Below are positions 45,001 through 53,670 of a DNA stretch of 64,000 nt, piece after piece; the first letter of the stretch is position 1, and each line of letters starts with the position of its first letter. The stretch lies in the NCBI GenBank assembly GCA_021787435.1, contig JAJYLY010000001.1, positions 309,059 to 373,058 of the forward strand, in the 5' to 3' direction. The notes beneath the pieces were generated by a model. That model saw only the letters and a list, made by a program, of their open reading frames with translations, did no database searches and was not told the origin of the DNA. This DNA is from Pseudomonadota bacterium. Lineage in GTDB: Bacteria > Pseudomonadota > Gammaproteobacteria > Burkholderiales > Gallionellaceae. A program made the translations under genes and the position numbers.

Positions 45001-45366
45001 TTCATCACGCTGTTCGGCATCGCCACCCGCAACGGGATCATCCTGGTCACCCATTACAACCAGTTGCGCAAGGAAGGCAAACCTTTGCAGGAAGTCGTTG
45101 TGCAAGGCACGCTCGATCGCCTGGTGCCCGTCCTGATGACGGCAGCTACTGCGGCATTGGGACTGATCCCGCTGTTGTTGGGCTCACCCGTCGGAAAGGA
45201 ACTGGAACAACCACTGGCGCAGGTGGTGCTGGGCGGTTTGGTGACATCCACTTTCCTGAACATGATCGTCGTACCCACGGTTTATAACCGCATCGAACAC
45301 TTGCGTGCACAGCGCCAACATCGCCGTGCATCGTTGTCACATGTGCAGGAGGAGCAGTTGACCTGA
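42100..45366 (+). CDS. Heavy-metal RND efflux pump, second set
   Basis: A 1088-aa CzcA/CusA-family pump. The membrane segment IAIGEVVDNGIITVENVVRR (about 405-425) replaces the usual VDGAVVMVEN and differs from both other pumps here. The CusA methionine at the 573 position is Ala, and the other two relay methionines are also missing, so Cu(I)/Ag(I) transport by that path is unlikely. An acidic, variable stretch (about 510-550) extends the central loop. The substrate is undetermined; Zn, Co, Ni or Cd are possible. Confidence 0.85.
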   Translation: MFNRLIAWSLHNRLIVLAITLVLFVAGGYALQRMPVDVFPEFAPPQVVIQTEVSGMAPQDVESLVTYPLESAINGTPGVTDVRSKTSVGLSTITVIFSANTDVYLDRQLINERIQNVLSRLPAGTKPPVMLPVTSAVGWLVKYALTSDTLSPEELRTLSDWEIRPRILALGGIASVVSIGGEVKQYQVRLDPNRMFAYQISAEEVRKALEKSNTNVPGAFLQQPGQELIVGGIGRISSLDDLKNTIIVMRNGAPITISNVAEVAFGGEIKRGDGAFAMKNAVIGTISKAYGADTLTTTYKVEKALAEIKKQLPAGVQLDAQVFRQANFIETAIHNLNVSLLEGALVVIGVLFLFLMNWRASFITFLSMPASFVGGILVMHAFGIGINSMTLGGLAIAIGEVVDNGIITVENVVRRLRLNRNAARPLPPIEVVFDAVQEILNSVVYATLIVIMIFLPIFFLQELAGRIFSPLGVAYIASVTASLVVAVTMIPALCYLLLVRNKEVGLAGMGSLPTNSQKAQDEGVVLHATDSRELLADTTPMGEAEEQETRFVLWLKRHFLRLLNLALRKFWWVVGLSLVALVSSLALLPYFGLSFLPEFREGNYIIAMTTLPGTSLEESMRLGALVRQDLLKYPQVISIDQRAGRSDLDDDAQPPNFSEFDVRLDYSKNPNMPAEVLLEKIRRDLADIPGVVFNVGQFIAHRMDEVQSGVRSQVAIKIFGSNLSKLYQLGQNVQQVLHGVPGAVDINLEQQISVPQVTIKIDRSKAARYGMTVGDIAQDIQISLNGETLTSVQEGSRTFDLYVRLDQTARNSVEAIRNILVDAPGLNPDGKAKIPLREVADVVVQDEPYSINRESVQRLIVVAFNVQGRDLASVIRDTQSKIDAQVKLPAGYYIEYGGQFESQRQANQTLLSFGALALLGAVILLYKVFGTFREALLVLFNLPLAMIGGIVALYIAGANMSVAAVIGFITLFGIATRNGIILVTHYNQLRKEGKPLQEVVVQGTLDRLVPVLMTAATAALGLIPLLLGSPVGKELEQPLAQVVLGGLVTSTFLNMIVVPTVYNRIEHLRAQRQHRRASLSHVQEEQLT

Positions 45367-45415
45367 ATGAATTAACCAGAATTTTTACTGATTTATAAAC
45401 CAAGGAGAAAGTGTC

Positions 45416-45850
45416 ATGAACCTCAAGAAAACCTGTTCCGTAATATTTATCGGCATCCTTCTCGCCGGCACAGCCGTCATCCTGCCAGCACAGGCCAGCG
45501 AAGTGGGTCGAGTGCCGATACCAGCGACGAGCGCTGCCATCTGGCAAGCAACAGACCAACAGGTTGCGGCGTTAAGCAAAGCCATCCAAACGGAGGTATT
45601 CGACGAGGTGCACCCTCGCGCCTTCGCTATCCGAGACCTGGTGTCGGCTTTGCCGTCGCATTCCGCCTCGCTGCCTCCCGAAAAACTGGCACAAGTCAAA
45701 GCAAGCGTACAGTTTGTCGCCACATTGGCGGAGCGGCTGGATGCCACCGGCGATGCCAAGGACAAGGCAGGCACGGAATCAAACTTCAAAAAATTGCAGG
45801 GGGTGCTGAGTGTAATTCGTGCAGATTATTTAGAAATAGACCGAAAATAA
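45416..45850 (+). CDS. Exported helical protein downstream of second RND pump
   Basis: A 144-aa protein with a signal peptide (cleavage near QASE, residue 28) preceded by AAGGAGAAAGTGTC. The mature part is helical, with one conserved-looking HPRAFAIRDLVSALP segment and no Cys. No family is recognised. Proteins of this kind appear in heavy-metal efflux operons, but a role cannot be stated. Confidence 0.6.
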   Translation: MNLKKTCSVIFIGILLAGTAVILPAQASEVGRVPIPATSAAIWQATDQQVAALSKAIQTEVFDEVHPRAFAIRDLVSALPSHSASLPPEKLAQVKASVQFVATLAERLDATGDAKDKAGTESNFKKLQGVLSVIRADYLEIDRK

Positions 45851-45871
45851 ACCAATAGGAAAGAAAATATC

Positions 45872-46339
45872 ATGAACTTTGATAAAAAAACAAAACTGGC
45901 AAGTATGGCGTTTTTGTTGCTGTTTATACTTCCCGTTTCCGCGCCGATACTGGCCGCAACCTTCGGGCAGCCGGGCAATGCCGCGCAGGTTGATCGTACC
46001 ATTAAGATCACAGCACTGGATATCCGCTTCGACAAGACCAAACTGCATGTGCGGACAGGGGAAACAGTACGATTCATAGTGATTAACAAAGGGCAACTGA
46101 CCCATGAATTCATCATCGGTGATACACAGGAACAGACCGAGCACGAGCAAGAAATGCAGAAAATGCCTGGCCTGGACATGCCAAACGAACCCAATGGAAT
46201 TATGCTCAAACCAGGTCAAACCAAAACACTGATTTGGACTTTTGACCAGGGAGGAGTGGTTGAATTCGCCTGCCATGTACCTGGACATTTTGCGGCGGGA
46301 ATGGTTGGAAAAATCCTTGTCAACGCGAATACGAAGTGA
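45872..46339 (+). CDS. Cupredoxin-family periplasmic copper protein
   Basis: A 155-aa protein with a signal peptide (cleavage near LAAT, residue 30) and a cupredoxin fold. Type 1 copper ligands are His78 (LTHEF), Cys134, His139 and Met144 in FACHVPGHFAAGM. An acidic and Met-rich loop (EQTEHEQEMQKMPGLDM) lies between. Similar proteins in copper-resistance clusters (CopI-like) are linked with periplasmic copper tolerance. It follows the 144-aa gene by 21 bp. Confidence 0.88.
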   Translation: MNFDKKTKLASMAFLLLFILPVSAPILAATFGQPGNAAQVDRTIKITALDIRFDKTKLHVRTGETVRFIVINKGQLTHEFIIGDTQEQTEHEQEMQKMPGLDMPNEPNGIMLKPGQTKTLIWTFDQGGVVEFACHVPGHFAAGMVGKILVNANTK

Positions 46340-46643
46340 ACCATGCCGCAACGACAACACATTCAACTGGGCGCTGGCACGCTGCATGGATTGTGTTCTC
46401 TGCTTTAAGGATGCGGTCGCGGTGTAGTGATTGATGGTTGACATGGAAATGACGTAGTCTATCGTCAGGGGCATGTGGTAATGGTTTTGCCAGATGTTCA
46501 CGATAAAAAATGGTGATGTGGGTGGACATGAACATAATCACACGCACCAGATTTTCGTTTGTTCAAGAAAGGAGGTACTTCAAAGCGTATTTTTCCTATC
46601 ACTTATTGCAGCACACACATTAATCAAATTATTGGAGTTCAAA
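46340..46643. other. Intergenic region before the His/Met-rich gene
   Basis: About 300 bp with no gene I can support. It includes AGAAAGGAGGTACTTC (46566-46581), a ribosome-site-like sequence with no start codon suitably placed, and TTGGAG before the ATG at 46644. It may hold the promoter of the copper-ATPase segment, but no clear hexamers stand out. Confidence 0.3.
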
Positions 46644-46916
46644 ATGAAACTTAAATCTACATTGCTTGCCACCGCTCTGGTTGTGTTTGCCACTTCTACT
46701 GCAGCAGTATTTGCTGCCGATGATGCCGCAGCTGGAAAAACCGAAGCCGCCAAGACAGGCGAAGCCGCAGCGCCAGTAAAGAAGAAGTTGAAGAGGCACA
46801 GTCATATGACAGAAAAAACTGGTATCCCTGCACCGGAAGCTCCGAGCGGCAAGAGTCATCGTGAATCCATGCCTAAAGACATGCCTATGCATGATCACAC
46901 GCAAGACAGGCATTAA
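46644..46916 (+). CDS. Small exported His/Met/Lys-rich protein
   Basis: A 90-aa protein with a signal peptide (cleavage near FAAD, residue 25), an Ala/Lys linker, then KKKLKRHSHMTEKTG and a tail with MPKDMPMHDHTQDRH. His and Met suggest metal binding in the periplasm. No family recognised. Start chosen at ATG 46644; a longer in-frame opening begins in non-coding sequence. Confidence 0.55.
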   Translation: MKLKSTLLATALVVFATSTAAVFAADDAAAGKTEAAKTGEAAAPVKKKLKRHSHMTEKTGIPAPEAPSGKSHRESMPKDMPMHDHTQDRH

Positions 46917-46925
46917 GCGGTGTGA

Positions 46926-46988
46926 GGCAAGACAGGTTCTTGCCGTGCGCCGGATTCGTTTAAATTAGCCATGCGTTTTTACGCATGG
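46926..46988 (+). terminator. Two tandem hairpins before copA
   Basis: GGCAAGA, CAGGT, TCTTGCC (46926-46944) and CCATGCGT, TTTT, ACGCATGG (46969-46988) are both perfect. They follow the stop at 46916 and precede copA at 47026. The first may end the upstream transcript; the second could shape the copA leader. Confidence 0.45.
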
Positions 46989-47025
46989 TTAATCCGACTG
47001 CTCATTAAATCGTGAGGTGAATGCC

Positions 47026-49326
47026 ATGACGATTAAGACGACCGATCCAGTTTGCAAAATGCAGGTCAGCATACAGGATGAAACGCCGCATATTGATTAT
47101 GCGGGTGAACGCCATTACTTTTGTTCGCAGCATTGCCTGAAGAAGTTTCAGGCGAACCCTGCAATATACTTCAAACCGAGTGTATCGGCGCCCGCCGCTG
47201 AAACGCCCGCGGTCGCCATGACCTATACCTGCCCGATGCATCCTGAAGTGGTGAAGAGCGAGCCTGGCAACTGCCCGATCTGCGGCATGGCGTTGGAACC
47301 GCGCAGCGCCGGGGTGGAAGACAATGCTGAGCTGCGCGACATGACGCGACGCTTCCGGGTAAGTACGGCACTGGCTTTCCCTGTGTTCGCGATGGCGATG
47401 GTATCCGATCTGGCTCCGCAATTTGTGCCGGATGCTGTTTCGATGCAGCTATTGCAGTGGCTGGAATTTGCGCTGGCCACCCCGGCGGTGCTTTGGGGCG
47501 GTTGGCCGATCTTTCAACGCGGCTGGACTTCGCTGGTCAACCGCAGCCTCAACATGTTTACCCTGATCGCGTTAGGTGTCGGTGTGGCGTGGACATATAG
47601 CGTGGTGGCGATGTTGCTGCCGGGCATATTTCCGCCCGCGATGCGCAGCATGGGCGGTACGGTGCCGGTGTACTTTGAGGCATCGGCGGTCATCATGGCG
47701 CTGGTACTGTTAGGACAGGTGATGGAGCTGCGAGCACGCAGCCAGACCAGCGCGGCGATCAAACTGCTGTTGGGTTTGGCACCTAAGACCGCGCGCATCG
47801 TTCGTAAAGACGGTATCGAGGAAGACATTCCTTTGGAACAGGTAAAACCAGGCGATGTGCTACGCGTGCGTCCCGGCGAGAAGGTGCCGGTGGACGGCGT
47901 GGTGCTGGAAGGAGAGAGTTCGCTGGACGAATCCATGGTCACTGGCGAATCCATCCCGGTGGAAAAAACAGCAGGTGAACATTTGATTGGTGCCACTATA
48001 AACGGCACAGGCAGCCTGATGATGCGCGCCGAGCGTGTCGGTGCCGATACGCTTCTTGCTCAGATCGTACACATGGTGAGCGAGGCGCAGCGTTCGCGCG
48101 CACCTATCCAGCGTTTGGCTGATGTGACTGCCGGTTATTTCGTGCCGGCCGTGGTGCTGAGCGCACTCGCTACTTTGGCGATCTGGGGTATATGGGGTCC
48201 GGAACCGCGTCTGGCTCACGCCGTGGTCAACGCGGTGGCAGTATTAATCATCGCCTGCCCCTGCGCGCTGGGGCTGGCCACGCCGATGTCGATCATGGTG
48301 GGGACCGGGCGCGGTGCAACGGCAGGGGTTCTGATCAAGAATGCCGAAGCGCTGGAAACCATGGAGAAGGTGAATACGCTGGTGGTAGACAAGACCGGCA
48401 CATTAACCCTCGGCAAACCGGAACTGGTTTCAGTGATTCCGCTAGCAGGGTTCGATGAAGATGAGGTGCTGCGGCTGGGCGCCAGCCTGGAACGCGCCAG
48501 CGAACATCCGCTGGCTGAAGCGATTGTAAAGGGCGCACAAGCAAAATCCATCACGCTTGTGGCAGTCAGTGATTTCAGATCAATTACCGGTAAAGGTGTG
48601 GCGGGAATGGTCGAGAGCCGCGCAGTCGCACTGGGCAACCTGAAATTGTTCGAGGAATTGGCAATCAGCCCTGGCGAGCTGGTCACGCGCGCCGATGCGT
48701 TGCGCAGCGATGGCCAGACGGTGATGTTGCTGGCGATCGACGGTAAAGCGGCTGGGCTGATCGGTGTGGCCGATCCTATCAAGCATTCAACTCAGGACGC
48801 GATCCGCGCGCTGCATGAAGAAGGCATACAGGTCATCATGCTCACAGGCGACAATCGCACCACCGCAGAAGCAGTTGCGAAGAAGCTGGGCATAGACCGC
48901 ATCGAGGCGGAAGTGCTGCCCGAACAGAAAGCCTCCATCGTCAAACAACTGCAGGCGCAGGGATACGTTGTAGCGATGGCGGGCGACGGCATCAACGACG
49001 CACCTGCGCTGGCTCAGGCGCAGGTCGGCATCGCCATGGGCACCGGTACCGATGTGGCGATGGAAAGCGCGGGCATTACGCTAATCAAGGGCGATTTGAA
49101 CGGCATCGTGCGCGCAGTGCGCCTGTCTCGCGCCACCATGAAGAACATCCGCCAGAACCTGTTCTTCGCCTTCATCTACAACGTGCTCGGCATCCCCGTT
49201 GCGGCAGGCGTGCTGTACCCGTTCTTCGGGCTGCTGCTCTCCCCCATCATCGCTGCGGCTGCGATGAGCTTCAGTTCAGTGTCTGTGATTACCAACGCGT
49301 TGCGACTGCGCAACGTAAAACTGTAG
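47026..49326 (+). CDS. copA: Copper-translocating P1B-type ATPase with N-terminal YHS domain
   Basis: A 766-aa pump from ATG 47026 (GAGGTG upstream; an in-frame GTG at 47017 is less likely). The N-terminus has a YHS domain (DPVCKM...[11 protein letters not shown], about 6-50) and a heavy-metal-binding segment YTCPMHPEV...CPICGMAL (about 66-95) instead of a CxxC HMA domain. Then eight membrane segments, the CPC motif IIACPCALG (about 410), phosphorylation site DKTGTLT (about 454) and [13 protein letters not shown] pumps export Cu(I) or Ag(I) to the periplasm. It leads a packed cassette of copper-linked genes. Confidence 0.92.
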   Translation: MTIKTTDPVCKMQVSIQDETPHIDYAGERHYFCSQHCLKKFQANPAIYFKPSVSAPAAETPAVAMTYTCPMHPEVVKSEPGNCPICGMALEPRSAGVEDNAELRDMTRRFRVSTALAFPVFAMAMVSDLAPQFVPDAVSMQLLQWLEFALATPAVLWGGWPIFQRGWTSLVNRSLNMFTLIALGVGVAWTYSVVAMLLPGIFPPAMRSMGGTVPVYFEASAVIMALVLLGQVMELRARSQTSAAIKLLLGLAPKTARIVRKDGIEEDIPLEQVKPGDVLRVRPGEKVPVDGVVLEGESSLDESMVTGESIPVEKTAGEHLIGATINGTGSLMMRAERVGADTLLAQIVHMVSEAQRSRAPIQRLADVTAGYFVPAVVLSALATLAIWGIWGPEPRLAHAVVNAVAVLIIACPCALGLATPMSIMVGTGRGATAGVLIKNAEALETMEKVNTLVVDKTGTLTLGKPELVSVIPLAGFDEDEVLRLGASLERASEHPLAEAIVKGAQAKSITLVAVSDFRSITGKGVAGMVESRAVALGNLKLFEELAISPGELVTRADALRSDGQTVMLLAIDGKAAGLIGVADPIKHSTQDAIRALHEEGIQVIMLTGDNRTTAEAVAKKLGIDRIEAEVLPEQKASIVKQLQAQGYVVAMAGDGINDAPALAQAQVGIAMGTGTDVAMESAGITLIKGDLNGIVRAVRLSRATMKNIRQNLFFAFIYNVLGIPVAAGVLYPFFGLLLSPIIAAAAMSFSSVSVITNALRLRNVKL

Positions 49327-49347
49327 TCAACCTTAAAGGAGATAAAT

Positions 49348-49572
49348 ATGTGGGGATATATGGGTCATGATGGATGGGGTGGCATGGGCTTTGGCATGCT
49401 GCTGTTCTGGGGGCTGCTGATCGCCGGTATCGTGATGCTGGTGAGATGTTCAGGGGGCTGTGGGAAATCAGAACGCGGTGAGTCAGCGCTCGATATTCTC
49501 AAGCAGCGCTATGCACGCGGCGAAATCGAAAAAGACGAGTTTGAGCAGAAAAAGCACGACTTGGAGAGTTGA
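49348..49572 (+). CDS. SHOCT-domain small membrane protein
   Basis: A 74-aa protein with a Gly/Met-rich start (MWGYMGHDGWGGMGFGM), one membrane segment (about 17-33), a Cys pair (CSGGCG) and a C-terminal SHOCT motif (ALDILKQRYARGEIEKDEFEQKK). Such proteins are frequent next to copper ATPases. AAGGAGATAAAT precedes ATG. Role unknown. Confidence 0.8.
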   Translation: MWGYMGHDGWGGMGFGMLLFWGLLIAGIVMLVRCSGGCGKSERGESALDILKQRYARGEIEKDEFEQKKHDLES

Positions 49573-49611
49573 AGGTGTTTTGAATGTTGCTAATCCAGAA
49601 AGGAAAAAATC

Positions 49612-49890
49612 ATGGAAGGTCTATTTTCTTTGCTGCTTTTTGCAGTGTTTTTTTACGTGATGATGCGCTTCGGTTGTGGCGCTCACATGATACATGGTGG
49701 CCACGGCGGGCACGGGCAGCACGCAGCATCAGGAGGCGATAACACTGATCCGGTGTGTGGCATGCAAGTGACTGTTGATAGCGGTTATACCAAGGTGCAT
49801 CAGGGCAAGCAATACCGCTTCTGTTCCAGAAACTGCCTCGACAAATTTGACGCCAATCCGCAACAGTACCTGGGAAAGGAGCAATCATGA
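49612..49890 (+). CDS. Membrane-anchored YHS-domain protein
   Basis: A 92-aa protein: one membrane helix (about 3-19), a His/Gly-rich linker (HMIHGGHGGHGQH), then a YHS domain with DPVCGMQV and FCSRNCLDKF (about 45-90). YHS domains are linked with metal binding in copper pumps and related proteins. It overlaps the next gene by 4 bp. Likely a metal-handling accessory at the membrane. Confidence 0.8.
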   Translation: MEGLFSLLLFAVFFYVMMRFGCGAHMIHGGHGGHGQHAASGGDNTDPVCGMQVTVDSGYTKVHQGKQYRFCSRNCLDKFDANPQQYLGKEQS

Positions 49891-50189
49891 AACAAGGTAT
49901 TTCTTTGACGGCGGTAGGTCATGCGACCAGCCTGTTCCTAACTATCACATTTGCACTCTGCGTGGGGTTCGATCTGGCATTCCCGCAACACGCAATGTAC
50001 GAGGCTTGGCGCAAATTATTGCCGGGATTCAATTGGATCAGTTGGCCCAGCTTTGGATTGGGGTTGGCCGAAAGTTATGGCTACGGCTGGTACTTCGCGC
50101 TGATCTGGGTGCCGTTATACAACTTTTTCTTGTGCGGTTCCGGCAAGCACAATCTTGGGCAGTGCTGTACCAGGAACCAAGAAAAGTAA
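49887..50189 (+). CDS. DUF5676-like membrane protein
   Basis: A 100-aa protein with two membrane segments (about 10-30 and 68-85) and the pattern FDLAFPQHAMYEAWRKLLPG then PSFGLGLAESYGYGWYFALI, matching my recollection of DUF5676 proteins in metal-resistance clusters. Function unknown. ATGA overlap with the YHS gene. Confidence 0.7.
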   Translation: MKQGISLTAVGHATSLFLTITFALCVGFDLAFPQHAMYEAWRKLLPGFNWISWPSFGLGLAESYGYGWYFALIWVPLYNFFLCGSGKHNLGQCCTRNQEK

Positions 50190-50205
50190 CCGGCGAAAGG
50201 CTGGC

Positions 50206-50904
50206 ATGAAATACGTCTGGCTGACTTGGTCCAGTGCATTCCTGATTCCGTGGGTATTGCTATATTTCTTCAGACCCGCTTTTAGACGGGAGATGCTGCG
50301 CGTCAGTCTGGTGACCAGCCTGCTCGGTCTCAGCGAACCTGTCTTCGTGCCGGCATATTGGAATCCGCCGAGCTTGTTCGATCTTGCGCAGCGCACCGGC
50401 TTCGACATTGAAAGCCTGGTCTTCTGTTTTGCAATCGGGGGGATCGGCGCAGTGATGTACAACGCGTTCGCCAGCAAGGCTCTGTTAGAAGTGCCATATG
50501 GAGAGCGGCACAGCGGACGCCACCGCTGGCATCTTCTGGCCCTTGCATCACCGTTTCTGGCTTTCCCCGCGTTGTATTTCCTGCAGTGGAACCCGATTTA
50601 TCCGGGCATCGTTGCAATGGCAATTGGCGGCATCGCCAACGTGCTGTGCCGCCCCGATTTGCTGCGCAATACCTTGATCGGCGGCACCTTGTTTTTGCTG
50701 CTTTATGTAGTTCTCATGCTGTTGCTGATCTTTTTCGAACCGGGTTACATCGGAAAAGTATGGAATCTACCCGCACTTTCGGGTGTGCTGCTGGGAGGGA
50801 TTCCGCTGGAGGAGCTCGCTTTCGGTTTTACCTTTGGCCTGTACTGGGCGGGGATTTATGAGCACTTCACCTGGCATCGCAGCCGGCTAAACAAGGGGCA
50901 TTAA
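50206..50904 (+). CDS. Lycopene-cyclase-domain-like membrane protein
   Basis: A 232-aa protein with six or seven membrane segments and a repeated motif of the CrtYc/CrtYd type near the C-terminus (GGIPLEELAFGFTFGLYWAG, where PLEE is characteristic). Heterodimeric lycopene cyclases use similar PxEE motifs. No carotenoid genes are nearby, and the genes around are copper-linked. A carotenoid role is therefore doubtful and the domain may serve another membrane task. Start at ATG 50206 with GAAAGG upstream. Confidence 0.6.
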   Translation: MKYVWLTWSSAFLIPWVLLYFFRPAFRREMLRVSLVTSLLGLSEPVFVPAYWNPPSLFDLAQRTGFDIESLVFCFAIGGIGAVMYNAFASKALLEVPYGERHSGRHRWHLLALASPFLAFPALYFLQWNPIYPGIVAMAIGGIANVLCRPDLLRNTLIGGTLFLLLYVVLMLLLIFFEPGYIGKVWNLPALSGVLLGGIPLEELAFGFTFGLYWAGIYEHFTWHRSRLNKGH

Positions 50905-50941
50905 CAAGCAATACAAAAAAATTCCAAAACAGGAGGCTGTC

Positions 50942-51160
50942 ATGTCGGATCAACATGAAACACAATACTATTTCAGAGAGCGCTGGGTACTCTATGGCTT
51001 TTTCGGGATTGCCGGGTTCTTTCTGTTCACTGAGCACCGCGCTCACCTGTTCGGTGCGTTGCCATTTTTGTTGCTGCTTGCCTGTCCGTTGATGCATCTG
51101 TTCATGCACCACGGGCATCACGGTGGACAGGATGATCACTCAGACAGGAGCGAAAAATGA
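50942..51160 (+). CDS. DUF2933-like small membrane protein
   Basis: A 72-aa protein with two hydrophobic segments (about 15-30 and 37-53) and a His-rich end (LMHLFMHHGHHGGQDDH) typical of DUF2933 proteins of metal-resistance loci. The His cluster probably binds metal. Overlaps the next gene by 4 bp. Confidence 0.7.
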   Translation: MSDQHETQYYFRERWVLYGFFGIAGFFLFTEHRAHLFGALPFLLLLACPLMHLFMHHGHHGGQDDHSDRSEK

Positions 51161-51798
51161 GCCCCACGGAAAATGCCTATGGTTTATGGTCGCTGGTCAT
51201 CATCAACTCGCTGGTGTTCATCATTTTTGCATTCAGCTTCACGAAGCCTAGGACGCCGCGCGACTGGCGCTCGTTCAGCGCATTCTCTGCCTTCATCGTG
51301 GCGCTGTTCACCGAGATGTACGGCTTTCCGCTGACTATTTATTTACTTTCCGGCTGGCTGCAAAGCCACTATCCGGGCGTGGACTGGTTCGCGCACGATT
51401 CCGGCCATTTGCTTGAGATGCTGTTCGGCTGGCGCGCAAATCCGCACTTTGGGCCGTTTCATATTCTCAGCATGGTATTCATCGGCGGCGGATTCATCCT
51501 GCTTTCATCGGCATGGAAAGTGCTTTATCTGGCACAGCGCTCACATCGCCTGGCAACTACCGGGGTTTACGCCAAGGTTCGCCATCCCCAATATGACGCT
51601 TTCGTGCTCATCATGTTTGGCTTCCTGCTGCAATGGCCGACCCTGCTGACCCTGTTGATGTTCCCTGTGCTGGTGTGGATGTACCTTCATCTGGCTCGTT
51701 CCGAGGAAAAGGATGCGCTTGCGGAGTTTGGAGACGCCTATAATCAATACACCCAGAAGACCCCGGCATTTTTCCCGCGTATGGGATCGGCGAGTTGA
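51157..51798 (+). CDS. Isoprenylcysteine carboxyl methyltransferase-like membrane protein
   Basis: A 213-aa protein with five membrane segments and the C-terminal ICMT/PEMT pattern GVYAKVRHPQYDAFVLIMFGF followed by EEKDALAEFGDAYNQYTQKTPAFFP. Family members methylate lipids or prenyl-cysteines using SAM; the bacterial substrate is unknown. It has an unusual N-terminal half with FTEMYGFPLTIYLLSGWL. ATGA overlap with the DUF2933 gene puts it in the copper cassette. Confidence 0.75.
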   Translation: MSPTENAYGLWSLVIINSLVFIIFAFSFTKPRTPRDWRSFSAFSAFIVALFTEMYGFPLTIYLLSGWLQSHYPGVDWFAHDSGHLLEMLFGWRANPHFGPFHILSMVFIGGGFILLSSAWKVLYLAQRSHRLATTGVYAKVRHPQYDAFVLIMFGFLLQWPTLLTLLMFPVLVWMYLHLARSEEKDALAEFGDAYNQYTQKTPAFFPRMGSAS

Positions 51799-51846
51799 AA
51801 TCAACGCATGACACTTCATAACGCCATGCGCAACGGAGGAACGGAA

Positions 51847-52335
51847 ATGTTGACCAAAGATGTTGTCTGTGGCATGCAAATTGAATCTGACAGTAACCAG
51901 ATTGTATATCTGGGCGTCTCCTATGCATTTTGCTCAAAACAATGCCAGGAACGTTTTCTGGCGAATCCCCACCTTTATGTCGGCATGCCCGGGCAGAAAG
52001 CTCCCAAACAGGAGGGTGTATCAGTAATCAAGCAAAGGCACCTGCGTTTGGCACAGGCTTTGTCGCCTGACCAAGGCAGGGCTCTAGGCAATGCATTGCA
52101 GGCCATGATGGGAATTCAATCTGTATCGATTGATGGCGACAGCGTGGTGATCACATATGACTTGCTCCAGGCGACCGCTGAACAGGTTGAGGAAAAACTG
52201 GCCGAAATTGGCGTAAAACTGGGCGAGGGCTGGACAGAACGGTTGCGCCGTGCATTCGTTCATTATGAGGAGGAATGCGAGATAGGCAACCTGGAGGTGC
52301 ATCAGGGTAAGTACATTCACCGGCACCCTGGGTGA
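51847..52335 (+). CDS. YHS plus HMA-like metal-binding protein
   Basis: A 162-aa protein from ATG 51847 (CGGAGGAACGGAA upstream). An N-terminal YHS domain (DVVCGMQI, FCSKQCQERF, about 4-45) is followed by a betaalphabeta domain like a heavy-metal-associated domain but without the CxxC pair (about 70-125). The C-terminus is EEECEIGNLEVHQGKYIHRHPG. It is soluble and cytoplasmic by appearance. It may be a metallochaperone or sensor for the neighbouring pumps. Confidence 0.65.
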   Translation: MLTKDVVCGMQIESDSNQIVYLGVSYAFCSKQCQERFLANPHLYVGMPGQKAPKQEGVSVIKQRHLRLAQALSPDQGRALGNALQAMMGIQSVSIDGDSVVITYDLLQATAEQVEEKLAEIGVKLGEGWTERLRRAFVHYEEECEIGNLEVHQGKYIHRHPG

Positions 52336-53570
52336 AAGAGACTGCTGATATGGAATCTGAACGAGCCGTTCCGATAGCAGAGTTAACGCCAATTCGTTTC
52401 GCGGTGTTGCTTGCCTCAGCCATGACGGTTTCCATGGCCTACGGCGTCACGCTGCCGTTTTTGCCGTTCATTCTGGAGCGGGTATTGCCGTCGGAGCAAT
52501 CCAGCGTCGTTGCCTGGCATACCGGATTGCTGACAGCTTTATACACGCTGTCATTATTCCTTCTGTCGCCCTTGTGGGGTATTTTGTCAGACCGGTTTAA
52601 CCGACGTGTCGTGATTTCGTTTGGGCTGATTGGCAGCGGTGCCAGTCTGGTTCTGCTCGACAATGTTTCGAGCCTGACGATGTTGTATGCATCACGGATG
52701 TTGAGCGGTATATTTTCCGCAGCCGTACTTCCCGCTGTGCTGGCCTATGTCGCTGAAACATGCGGTGCGGAAGATCGTCCGAGAAGATTTGCCATTGTCG
52801 CTTCGTTCACATCCCTGGGCTTTATGCTCGGACCGATGGTTGGCAGTTGGCTCTCATCCATGGTTCTGTCGCCTCCCGCCGCGATGCGACTGGCAGGAGT
52901 GCTGATGCCGGATTCACCATTCCTCGTCATCGCATTGGTGAGTGCTTTGTGCGCATCAGGCATGGCGCTGCTATCCATGCCGCACCATCCATCTCGCTTG
53001 ACCATGGGTGAAGGTGTAGCGAGCGCCGAGAAAAAACGGATTCGATGGGCGCTGCTGCTCACCTTAGCAACCGTGTTTGGTGTGAGCACTGCCGAGGTGG
53101 GTATCACTCTTTACGGTAAACAATCTTTATCGCTTGATCCAGGCGCAATCAGCCAGTTTTTTGTGGTCTGTAGCCTGGTCATGATCATCGTCCAAATTGG
53201 CATCTTGCCAATGCTGATGCGCAGGTTTTCAACTCAATCCCTGCTTGTATTCGCTTTTGTTCTGGGTGCATTCGGGCTGGGACTGATTCCTTTTGCAAAA
53301 TCCACGCAGATCATCGACGCGCTGTTTGGAATGATCGCCGCAGGAACCGGAATTCTTGTCCCCGTCCTGGCCAGCGTAATTTCAGAAGCAGCGGGACAGG
53401 GACAGGGTAAGGCGCTCGGCCAGCAGACATCCGCCGCTAATTTGGGACAGGCCATTGCCGCCGCTTCAACGGGTGCATTATTTTTTACTGCCCCCGCAGC
53501 GCCATTCTTAATGGCGGCATCACTGCTGGCTGCGGGTGCCCTGATCGTCTGGTGGCGCAAGATGGCCTGA
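52332..53570 (+). CDS. MFS transporter
   Basis: A protein of 406-412 aa with twelve predicted membrane segments and the MFS motif A-like GILSDRFNRRVV (about 80-92). The start may be GTG 52332, overlapping the previous stop, or ATG 52350. It resembles multidrug or small-molecule exporters; its substrate is unknown. The overlap with the YHS/HMA gene suggests co-expression with the copper cassette, of which it is the last gene. Confidence 0.8.
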   Translation: MKETADMESERAVPIAELTPIRFAVLLASAMTVSMAYGVTLPFLPFILERVLPSEQSSVVAWHTGLLTALYTLSLFLLSPLWGILSDRFNRRVVISFGLIGSGASLVLLDNVSSLTMLYASRMLSGIFSAAVLPAVLAYVAETCGAEDRPRRFAIVASFTSLGFMLGPMVGSWLSSMVLSPPAAMRLAGVLMPDSPFLVIALVSALCASGMALLSMPHHPSRLTMGEGVASAEKKRIRWALLLTLATVFGVSTAEVGITLYGKQSLSLDPGAISQFFVVCSLVMIIVQIGILPMLMRRFSTQSLLVFAFVLGAFGLGLIPFAKSTQIIDALFGMIAAGTGILVPVLASVISEAAGQGQGKALGQQTSAANLGQAIAAASTGALFFTAPAAPFLMAASLLAAGALIVWWRKMA

Positions 53571-53670
53571 AAATGAGATGCCAGCTTCAATGCAACAAGA
53601 ATTCGTCGTATGGAGTAGGCAGCAGGTACGATGGGTGTATGATGTTTTTTTAACCTGAGAGGAGCAAGTC

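Noticed and set aside
50206..50904. Carotenoid biosynthesis gene
   Set aside because: No other carotenoid gene is nearby and the operon is copper-linked, so the cyclase-like domain alone does not support that function.
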